From contig JBLDXI010000042.1 in assembly GCA_047495785.1 (NCBI GenBank), positions 3,596,001-3,660,000 on the forward strand: 64,000 bases of DNA. Reading direction: 5' to 3'. Positions within the stretch are counted from its first letter, which is position 1, and every line of letters starts with the position of its first letter. The notes below the pieces were generated by a model. The model saw only the letters and a program-made list of their open reading frames with translations, made no database searches and was not told where the DNA came from. The position numbers and the translations under genes were made by a program. This DNA comes from Lepidodermella squamata (Eukaryota; Gastrotricha). Positions 56,179 through 64,000 of this stretch are shown one piece after another.

Positions 56179-57645
56179 TCAGGTGTCAAATTTGTCCGGC
56201 ATTTTGATTCTAGCTCTAATCTCAGACGGAGGTTTAGTATCAACATTATCCGACGTCCTTAAATAATAATCAGGATCGAACCGGCAATCTTCGAAGTAAC
56301 CAAGCGGCAACCGTTGCGTTGTAGCCGATCGGTTGTTGAACAGCGAGCCGAAAGTCGACGCCATTTCACTGTAGCCAGACCGCGTTATCACATAACGCGT
56401 CGGCTTCGTCGCCAGCACGTACCAGTCAAGCAGTGTCTCCAGCATCGCCCGGCGTCTAACCGTAGCATTCGCCTCGCCGAAATCGTTATCAATATGCCGC
56501 GGCTGGAAATCTAGGGCAAAAGCCGGAATTTTGACCTCGTTCTTCAACCGCTCGACAAACCAATTTTTCACCTCGAGCGAGTCGGACGCCACGTAGACGA
56601 CGCCTTTGCAGTTCTGACCAACTGTCATTTCGACGATTCGAGGCAAAAAGCACATCTCGATTTGCTCCCTAGTCGCCCGCGGCCATTCGTTAGATCGTTG
56701 AAAGAAATTTTTCGAAGAAACTCGAATTTGAACACCGATTCGACACTTCGGGCTGAGATCTGCCTCCAATTCGTGCCAAGTCCTATCGACTAGATGTAAC
56801 TCATTTAACAGCAACTTTTTCGGACGTTGAAGAATTGTCCGAAGGGCGAAAAATGCTAGCAGTTCATAGGTGAGCGGCATTTGAACGATTTCAACCATTT
56901 GAGCAGCGAGGAGTAGCATTCGATCATGAATGGATGTCTGATTCGAGTTAAACGTTAAATCAACCATGTCCAGCATGTTGACCGTGTAACTTATCAAAGG
57001 CGATTTCGATAGTAAAAGGGACATGTCGTTTAGGTCGTAGTAAAAGTGGTGCTTCTCCGAAATTCGATGCTTATTAACCCGTAACAGAGCCGTTAATAAC
57101 GAAGAAGAATTCGTTTTAATCCTGTAAAATTCTTCGTTAATCGCAAAAAATTCGCCGAAATCCCACGGTTCGGTCCAATTGATTAGGAAGACGCGATTGG
57201 AGGCGTAGGCGGCATAGAATAACGAAATCAACCCCCGGAACCGGTCGCCCAGCCCGCCGCAACTCTGCGTTTTCGCATCGATGCATTCGTAGACTAGGAG
57301 TCGAACTGGGCACCGGCCTTCGAGCTGGCAAATCGCATCTTGACGCATTTTTTCAACATAATACCGGCCAACATGGTCGAGAAGTTGTAAAATTCGAGAA
57401 TTCGCAACGTTCGAGTAACGAATTTTGGGCTCGGGTAGCGTTGTTGAAATCCTTAGCACATCGGCGTAGAGGCTGTTGTTTATCGGCGCTTTAAGGTGGC
57501 TGACAACGACGCAAGTTGTGATGATGAAAAGCACGACTCCGACCCAATTTTTGCGTAAATTAAAGCAGAAATCGTGTTGGAAGGCCCGGCAAAACGCGTC
57601 GATGGCTGAGTACAGGTAATTTTCGCGAGATGTATTAGCTTCCAT
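56179..57645 (-). CDS. Type II membrane fucosyltransferase-like protein, copy 1
   Basis: An intronless 488-residue protein with a short cytoplasmic N-terminus and one membrane anchor (about 33-50, NWVGVVLFIITTCVVVSHL). A luminal domain follows, the topology of Golgi glycosyltransferases. CGGLGDRFRGLISLF near residue 130 resembles the nucleotide-sugar loop of GT23/GT37-type fucosyltransferases. RIGVQIRVSSKNFF (about 302) and VYVASDS, then YVITRSGYSEMASTFGS, resemble the distal acceptor/donor motifs. A donor such as GDP-fucose is inferred from the family and is not shown here. A second copy with a near-identical C-terminal half ends at 63345. The lack of introns contrasts with most neighbours. 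Confidence 0.72.
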   Translation of the reverse strand: MEANTSRENYLYSAIDAFCRAFQHDFCFNLRKNWVGVVLFIITTCVVVSHLKAPINNSLYADVLRISTTLPEPKIRYSNVANSRILQLLDHVGRYYVEKMRQDAICQLEGRCPVRLLVYECIDAKTQSCGGLGDRFRGLISLFYAAYASNRVFLINWTEPWDFGEFFAINEEFYRIKTNSSSLLTALLRVNKHRISEKHHFYYDLNDMSLLLSKSPLISYTVNMLDMVDLTFNSNQTSIHDRMLLLAAQMVEIVQMPLTYELLAFFALRTILQRPKKLLLNELHLVDRTWHELEADLSPKCRIGVQIRVSSKNFFQRSNEWPRATREQIEMCFLPRIVEMTVGQNCKGVVYVASDSLEVKNWFVERLKNEVKIPAFALDFQPRHIDNDFGEANATVRRRAMLETLLDWYVLATKPTRYVITRSGYSEMASTFGSLFNNRSATTQRLPLGYFEDCRFDPDYYLRTSDNVDTKPPSEIRARIKMPDKFDT

Positions 57646-57735
57646 TTTTATTTACCCCGGTGGACGTTTCCTGTATTACTGATAGGGGTTTTACATGCCA
57701 GGAATAAGAAAGCTGGCCGTATCGTTACCGTTACC

Positions 57736-57906
57736 GTCGTTGAATAACTCGGATTTAGGCTTGTTTTCATCCAATTTAAGGTGATGGGTGACAAGTAAAA
57801 GTAGTTTGTTTTTGCCTCTTCATTCATGTAAAAAAGCCGCTTTTACTTGTCACCCGTGACCTTGAAACGGATGTAACCAAGCCTAAATCCGAGTTATTCA
57901 ATGACG
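57736..57906. repeat. Foldback repeat
   Basis: GTTGAATAACTCGGATTTAGG...GGTGACAAGTAAAAG (57739-57807) is mirrored by CTTTTACTTGTCACCCGTGA...GCCTAAATCCGAGTTATTCAA (57840-57902), with about 90 percent identity. No coding capacity. Confidence 0.65.
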
Positions 57907-57914
57907 CGAACGTA

Positions 57915-57985
57915 CGAGGATGGGTCATAGGCTTGTTGCGAGCTGTGAGAATAACTTTGCGGGAGTGCGTCATTTTGACCCAAGA
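57915..57985 (-). pseudogene. Relic of the receptor gene's first exon
   Basis: GATGGGTC.TAGGCTTGTTGCGAGC and GAATAACTTTG...TGCGTCATT...TGACCC align with the minus-strand receptor exon 1 at about 52036-52101. No other exons are nearby, so this is a duplicated fragment. Confidence 0.5.
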
Positions 57986-59739
57986 CACATTGACCTAACG
58001 TAACATTTCGACCCATTGACCTACGACACGCTGCCCCAATCGTCAACTTGACCCAACTATTTCCATAATAATTTATCTATTTCAAAAACAGGTGACGACA
58101 TTTTGACCCAAGATATTTAGACCCAGATTAAGGTATCAGGATCGAAGAATAGTTAAAATTCATTTTTATCTTTATTTTTATTTTTGATCATGCTACAGAC
58201 CAGTTGTGATCAAAATAGTAGAGCATACTTTGAGTCTTGAATCTTGAAATCATTTGAATGGGTTACTTTGGCGGGCCCTTTTTCTGCCACAGGCAGCTCT
58301 CAGGTATGGCTAACGTCAGGTAAACTTTGGTTCATCGATGCGTAACGAAAATGTGAAACTTTCTTCGATCGCAACCCTGAGAGAAAGCGAGATATCCTAG
58401 GCCAATTTTTCATTTTATTAGGGATTTTGGAAAAATTACGGATTCGACAGCTCGATTTAGAACACCACCGCTTATTTTTCTGTATATTTCGAGATATCAT
58501 TGGTTCATCTTAACGCTGGCCGTCTAGAAGGGCAATTCTCCCTTTGTTATCTGTTTTTTCGACGTTCAAACACCTAAGAGATAATTGAAGCATAAGCTAG
58601 CTTTCCAAATCTGCAGCGTTTCCGAATTCCTACTAATAAAAATGTCGGCCCAATATAAACCTACTAATAAACCCAATCATCTCCTTTGTGTTACTCACAA
58701 GTGTTACCCTCCGCTGTTAGGCGAGCTACTCAGCGGCGTGTTCAGCGCGCGCGGCGAAAAATTAATCCGAGACACTTAAAGCACCTGACTCTCTCGCCGA
58801 TATATGGACGCGCGCGCGCGGTTGTGTTACGCTCGTCAACCCGCGGCGAAAAGTAAACAATTTTGGGTCGAAATAATGTTGATGTAAGCTCCATCCTTTA
58901 AATAAAAAGCAGTGATCCATCCTTGGGTTAGTAGTATATCCCTTCCACTTCCTCCAAGAACACATCATCAATCCCCACCAACCGCGCATTAACGGTGACC
59001 GCATCGTTTACGGAATAACTGCGGTGAAAATGTCAGCTGGCAACACTGTCTAGGACGAGAGCCCCATTATTAGAAGGGCTTTCAAAATCGGCGCTACGAC
59101 CTTTCCGGGCTAGGTAAATGAAAGGAAAAAATACATTTGTTGCGCCACTTTTCATTAATTCAATCGAAAAAGCGGATGGGATGGGAATATAGAAGCGCGG
59201 AGAAGCGCCCTCTTCTGTTCCTAATGCGCAGCAGCCGCTGAGGCTAACAGACAGTCGATCAATCCTCCCATCTCCCATGGTCAACCTTGGTGAAGTATTC
59301 GATAATGCGGGCCCGCTGGACGGTTTAATCAACTCATCTTCGCCCACTACTACAACTTGTCTCCAGTCTTTCGAATTACGGTTTGAAAAAGTGGCGGTTA
59401 TTTTGCCTTGCAGTAGTGAAGGGTGATGAATGTGACGCTAAGTGATTGAGGTTGATGCAGACAGGTGATCGTAATCAGGAATAAAAAGATCTCAATTTAT
59501 CATGATTGCAAGTGAGAATTTAAAGCTACGGCGCATGTGCCGTTTGATGCCATTTTATGATCGCAAGTGATATCTCACTTCCAGCGCGCAAGCGCGGTCA
59601 CGATAAAATGTTATATTGCTACGTGCGTTCGCATGATTTTATGGTAGCTCAAATCCCCATGCGCGCGCGCATCTCCAGTGAGAATTTCAAATATATCAGT
59701 GAGAATCATGAAAAATTTCTATCCGGGTATGCCTCTCCG

Positions 59740-60054
59740 TCATGTGAATCTCGGAGCGGCCTTTTGTGGCGCAGCTCTTTTCACATTGAGCACATTTGAA
59801 CTTCTTGTCCTCCTGCTCACCCGAGAGTGATATTTTTTGTAATGCCGGGTGATCTCCTTCTTTTCAGCCGTTGAGGCCGAGCATAAGGTGCAGAAGAATT
59901 TCCTTTCGCGTGCGCTCGTAAGCCTCGGTGCCGAAGCTACCGCAACGATTTTTGGACCGGCAGACGCTGATCCTTTCAGACGCGTTCGAATCTCGCAGTA
60001 CATTAGGTGACAGAAGTTGACACCATTATAGCCATCAATTTGAGGGTTTTTCAA
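59740..60054 (-). pseudogene. C2H2 zinc-finger fragment, possibly retroelement-derived
   Basis: A 104-codon frame with one classical finger (FFCTLCSASTAEKKEITRHYKKYH: CX2C...HX4H) in a basic context. It follows a reverse-transcriptase-like fragment on the same strand at 60077. No start context or exon structure could be confirmed. Confidence 0.35.
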
Positions 60055-60076
60055 TCAAGGAATTTAGCCACAAATT

Positions 60077-60420
60077 TTAGAGCAAAGAGATCACCCCTGA
60101 TTTTGTTACCCACATGTTTGAGCTGCTCAGTGTGAAATACAATAAATGTAGTTTGTTGTCAACAATATAGCCCAGAATTTTGAGCGATGTGGTGATTTCG
60201 ACACTCGTGTTTTCGACTTTGATGGAGATGTCTGGGGGAGGTGCATCGGGATCAGTGGCTATGATTATCATCTGTGACTTTTTTCCATTGACTAGTAAGC
60301 TATTTGCTGTCGGTTGATATCGGATTGGAGGCGTGCTACGTTTTTATCTGACAATTACATAGTGGTGTCATGTGCGAATTGAGCTATTTTCGAATGTATT
60401 CAAAGAGCTAGTTTTAAGAT
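60077..60420 (-). pseudogene. Decayed non-LTR reverse transcriptase fragment
   Basis: An open frame segment reads IIATDPDAPPPDISIKVENT then VEITTSLKILGYIVDNKL, the typical 'I-V-I---I-----KILGY-ID--L' stretch downstream of the RT catalytic box. Further upstream on this strand FAHDTTM can be read in place of F/YADDT. Stops interrupt the frame. It is not from the intact element at 0.3-4.7 kb. Confidence 0.55.
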
Positions 60421-60564
60421 GGAGATCCTACTCCTGAATCATGAATAAGGCTGTAAACGCCACAGGCACCAGATTTTGTGATAAATCAGCATCGTGTGGT
60501 TGGAAAAGTAAACAAATCAGGTTATTTTCGATCGCTCGTTATTCTTGAACGATGAACATTATTC

Positions 60565-62748
60565 TTGGAAATTGAACTTCGAAATTCGAAATCGGTCATT
60601 CAAGATCTCGAATCTAAGCTGACGTCATCTTCCGCTGAAATCGGAGCCTTGAAGGAAAAAGTCTCATTTCTCGAGAGAGAAAATTCAGATTTTCGCAAAA
60701 AAGTCGACGCCCTTGATAAGAATTTCGCCGAATATCGCGCACGTCATGAAGAAGAGCGGCGACGAACTGCGAAGAAAGTCAAGAATTTGCAAAAGCTGGT
60801 CTCAAAACATCGAGGCAAGATTGCTAAAAGTTTTCTACCACCGCCGCCGCCTCCTGTCGAGCCTAAACTCGATAAGCCGGCCAAGATCATCCACCCGAAG
60901 CCGAGCGAGTTCATGTCCGACGCTGGTCGCAACAATTTCACGACGAACAAGAGGAGCTTCGAAAAACTGATCCGAATCATTACAAGTTCAGCGATGGCCC
61001 TTCATCTACGCAGTCCGTCGGCTTATTACTTCTTATAATATGCCTCGAAAATGATCATTTTGCCATCCGAACGGTACGTACAACGGCTTGTGCCTGTTGA
61101 ATACTGGGGCGGGCAGTCTGATGTCGCGTTCAAATTACTTCAAGAAGAGGCGGAAACGAACGGCGATTTTAACAACAAAAAGGGCCTCGTGATTTTATCT
61201 TGCGACGAAGTGAGCGTTTCCAATAAGCGTTGAAATCGACTCCAACCCGAGACGGCCGTACAGTTGGCATGACGCTGGACAGCCCGAACCAGCGAGCCGA
61301 GAACATGCTCAGCTTCATGGCTGGCGACCTATGTTTGCTGGTTTGCTGCACTGGTTTGCAGGTAAATATCGCAAACTGGTCTTGGATAAACAGCGTGGTT
61401 GGCAGTTCGTTCAAGCACCCGTGCAACCCGGACTGGGAGGTGTACATCTTAATCGATGTCCCTCATTTGCTGAAATGCGCTCGCAACAACGTGCTGCACA
61501 AGCGATTCATAATGTCGAATGGCGGCTGCGTTAGCTGAGACCTAATTCGAGCCCTGTTCGATTGGGACAAACAGCAACAGTGGCGCATGATACCTCGGAT
61601 AACTCGGCATCACGTCCAAACCGTCTTCCTTAACTCGACTGCTCCTCAAAAATGCGAGTTGCCTATGCGGCCCAGGTTCGTTCGCGGTCAATGGTACGCG
61701 CGATCATGGCCATGTTCGGAAATAGCCAGCGAAAGTTGGTTGCCGAATTTTGTTAGCTATTCAACGACTGGCTCGACTGCCTCAACAAGTCAACTTACGA
61801 GCGAGCGAAAGAAAGCCGTAATCCCGCCCTCGTGCCGTATACATCGAGCAACGAACCTCGTCTCGCTTGGTTTGAAACCGAATTTGCCACAAAATTGACG
61901 GCATTTCAAGTCCGCAATGGAGAGAACAAGCGGCAAGTGACGTTGAAGGATGGCACCCAGCGCAATTACACCACCGCTTTTAACGAAGCTACGTTCAAGG
62001 GTCTAATTCTAACTTCGACGAATTTCCCCAATGTCGCCCGCCTTAGCCTTGACCTACAAGTGCCCTTCATCATGGCGAACCGTTTCAATCAGGACGGACT
62101 GGAGCAGCTGTTCTGCCAGTTTCGGCAATGTGGCGGCGGCAAAACTAACCCGTCCGTGTTCGACATTTTCGTATATGCGGCAAAGCGGTTGATTGCCAGC
62201 CCAGTTTTCGGCATTCCCGGCGGATCGAATGTTCGCGTGAAAAAACACATCGGTGGAATTCGGTTTAATACTACGATGCGCAAGTTGAAGAAAGAGATGA
62301 TTGGCAAAATTAACGCCGCGAAAGTGTTGAAAGTGGGTCTACCAGCCGATCTTGGTCGCAACCCGTTATCTCTGTCCTACATGCTGGTTTTATCACTCGC
62401 CGCCTCGGTCTAAGCAGCGACTCTGCAAATATCGAGTGGGCCGAGTGGGTCGCGCAGTGTAGCCGCGGCGGTCTTGTTCACACTCACTACCGCGTCAAGA
62501 CTATTTTGACGGCGATTTGCCATCCCGACAATGCGGGTCATCTACTCGACGACGATTTGCTGCTCTTTGACGGATCGCGCGTTCGAGGCGTATCGCAATA
62601 CGCCCGTGTGTTGTTTTCGTCGCGAGCAGTTCGATACAATCGCGATCACGAGGCGCTGCCGTTGCGAATGCGGCTCTACAACGCGACCTGTAGTTCGCCA
62701 GGTTCTTCGACTACAGCCACTGGCAAGAGGCGTGGCAAGAAGCAGTAG
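60565..62748 (+). pseudogene. P-element/THAP9-like transposase remnant
   Basis: Successive frames give transposase pieces in order. There is a coiled coil (60565-61038, LESKLTSSSAEIGALKEKVS...) ending LHLRSPSAYYFL; a piece with LVILSCDEVSV (61051-61233); one with DVPHLLKCARNNVLHK (61230-61538), matching the 'D-PHL-K--RN-L' block; and one with NRFNQDGLEQLFCQFRQCGG then NPSVFDIFVYAAKRL (61832-62413), matching 'NQD-LE--F---R--GG--NPT'. At least three frame changes separate them and no THAP zinc finger was found at the N-terminus. The catalytic residues cannot all be placed. A histone-like 3' end follows. Confidence 0.72.
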
Positions 62749-62782
62749 GTGGCTAGGTGTCTGTTTCGCGCAAAAATCGCGT

Positions 62783-62830
62783 GAAGAGACCTGCTCTTTT
62801 CAAGGCCACAACGAATTGCAACAGTGTTGT
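62783..62830 (+). terminator. Degenerate histone-type 3' processing sequence
   Basis: About 35 of 41 positions match the H3 gene's stem-loop and downstream element (5377-5417), including CTTTTCA, GGCCACAA and TTGCAACAGTGTT. The stem (TGCTCT/AAGGCC) has lost two pairs. It lies about 40 nt after the last open frame of the transposase remnant. Confidence 0.6.
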
Positions 62831-63344
62831 TTCGTCCCGTGTTCCGTGTTGTCTTTTCAAAATAGAAATTCAACAATTTTTTGGCAACATTTTTCGATAA
62901 AATTAGTCTCGGTCAATAGATCACATCCTGAATTTTACGGTTATGCAAAAATAATTTTGATGCCCACTTACAAATCACACGTTTTCTAGGGTAAATTCAC
63001 AGCAAAAGGAGAGTGTGCGCGCGCCACTGTTCGCCTCGTTTCCTTTGATGCGTAATCGCGTGTCGAGTCCATAGTGCATTAGTCTCAAGACGAGATGAAC
63101 CTAGAAATGCATTCATCTCGTTAACGAAAATGATGAGACATTAAAGTTTCGTGACAGTCCCATTAAACACGGCTAGCTCATAATGAATCGGATTAGATTT
63201 TCCCTTTTGGACACCCTGGGATCGTAGTCACCCTATTGAAATTTAAAAACATTAGGCTATAACAAGATTTATGAAGAATTATCACATCATCGTCGTTTTT
63301 ATTGCTCTTTTTCTTTATAAAAAGCTTCATAAAAAAAGTTCGCC
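62831..63344. other. Intergenic region
   Basis: The right half (about 63150-63344) is the duplicated 3' flank of the fucosyltransferase-like gene. Nothing is recognised in the left half. Confidence 0.45.
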
Positions 63345-64000
63345 TCAGGTGTCAAATTTGTCCGGCATTTTGATTCTAGCTCTAATCTCAGACGGAGGTT
63401 TAGTATCAACATTATCCGACGTCCTTAAATAATAATCAGGATCAAACCGGCAATCTTCGAAATAGCCAAGCGGCAACCGTTGCGTTGTAGCCGATCGGTT
63501 GTTGAACAGCGAGCCGAAAGTCGACGCCATTTCACTGTAGCCAGACCGCGTTATCACATAACGCGTCGGCTTCGTCGCCAGCACGTACCAGTCAAGCAGC
63601 GTCTCCAGCATCGCCCGGCGCCTAACCGTAGCGTTCGCATCGCCAAAGTCGTTATCAATATGCCGCGGCTGGAAATCTAGGGCAAAAGCCGGAATTTTGA
63701 CCTCGTTCTTCAACCGCTCGACAAACCAATTTTTCACCTCGAGCGAGTCGGACGCCACATAGACGACGCCTTTGCAGTTTTGACCAACTGTCATCTCGAC
63801 GATTCGAGGCAGAAAGCACATCTCGATTTGCTCCCTAGTCGCCCGCGGCCATTCGTTAGATCTCTGAAAGAAATGTTTCGATGAAACTCGAATTTGAACA
63901 CCGATTCGGCATTTCGGATTGAGATCTGCCTCCAATTCGTGCCAAGTCCTATCGACTAGATGTAACTCATTTAACAGCAATTTTTTCGGTCGCTGAAGAA
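63345..64000 (-). CDS. Fucosyltransferase-like protein, copy 2 (partial, runs off the right edge)
   Basis: The C-terminal 218 codons of a close paralogue of 56179-57645. Differences are few in the visible part (for example FFQRSNEW kept, PKCRIGV kept, one Glu to Asp in the DNDFG segment). The frame is open up to the window edge, so the gene start lies outside. The two copies are in the same orientation about 7.2 kb apart, with the transposon remnants between them. It is either a tandem duplication or an assembly duplication of two alleles. Confidence 0.75.
   Translation of the reverse strand, partial: LQRPKKLLLNELHLVDRTWHELEADLNPKCRIGVQIRVSSKHFFQRSNEWPRATREQIEMCFLPRIVEMTVGQNCKGVVYVASDSLEVKNWFVERLKNEVKIPAFALDFQPRHIDNDFGDANATVRRRAMLETLLDWYVLATKPTRYVITRSGYSEMASTFGSLFNNRSATTQRLPLGYFEDCRFDPDYYLRTSDNVDTKPPSEIRARIKMPDKFDT

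Larger units (their letters stand above)
57646..59739. other. Intergenic region with a foldback, a receptor-gene relic and repeats
   Basis: Holds an inverted repeat at 57736-57906, then a relic of the receptor gene's first exon near 57915-57985, then several TTTGACCCA/GACCCA words (57975-58140). Frames at 58762-59347 (minus) lack recognisable domains. GC-rich patches with GCGCGC words occur near 58745-58850 and 59660. No gene is supported. Confidence 0.45.

Noticed and set aside
58762-59347. Two minus-strand frames of 80 and 104 codons as a gene pair
   Set aside because: No homology, no splice continuity, low-complexity GC patches; probably decayed repeat sequence.

Overview
This window is nuclear DNA from an animal. 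Its genes are split by short introns with a strong T-rich/CAG acceptor, coding exons are clearly more GC-rich than the AT-rich spacers, and it holds a replication-type histone H3 gene with its RNA stem-loop, a Cys-loop receptor subunit, several signal-peptide genes and many transposons. The TTTTCAG-like acceptors, very short introns and astacin/EGF/CUB genes look most like a nematode or a related small ecdysozoan. This is inference: no diagnostic RNA gene is present. Exon structures below come from reading splice sites and checking phase across every join; none has transcript support here.

Layout. 0.3-4.7 kb: a non-LTR retrotransposon with two intact ORFs, head-to-head with histone H3 (4.9-5.4 kb). 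5.6-7.0 kb: a DNA transposon with 28-bp inverted repeats. 7.5-16 kb: two genes for xi-class glutathione transferases (glutathionyl-hydroquinone reductase family, one with a probable mitochondrial presequence), a secreted acidic/Cys-tailed gene, an unknown secreted gene and an intronless secreted beta-propeller gene. 16.9-23.3 kb: a family of 232-residue secreted Cys-rich proteins (two intact copies, one pseudogene). 23.4-27.5 kb: two more members of the secreted 'charged core + Cys tail' family. 28.4-28.8 kb: a small Ser-rich unknown. 32.3-35.5 and 42.5-45.3 kb: a pair of 14-exon paralogues with a zinc-less astacin-like domain, EGF, CUB, kringle and Cys-rich tail. 45.8-52.2 kb: a complete nicotinic-receptor-like subunit whose M2-M3 intron carries nested transposons. 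56.2-57.6 kb and the right edge: a duplicated fucosyltransferase-like gene. Between those copies lie a decayed P-element-like transposase and fragments of a retroelement.

Themes. The region is rich in secreted, rapidly duplicating, disulfide-rich proteins that I cannot assign to described families, and in transposons inserted into other transposons. One 1.8-kb terminal-inverted-repeat element occurs three times with clean 3-bp target duplications. Two gene types (xi-class GST and the intronless propeller) are candidates for horizontal acquisition. The most novel-looking items are the pseudo-astacin/kringle proteins and the three-gene family with a C-terminal CxC...CxxxC motif.
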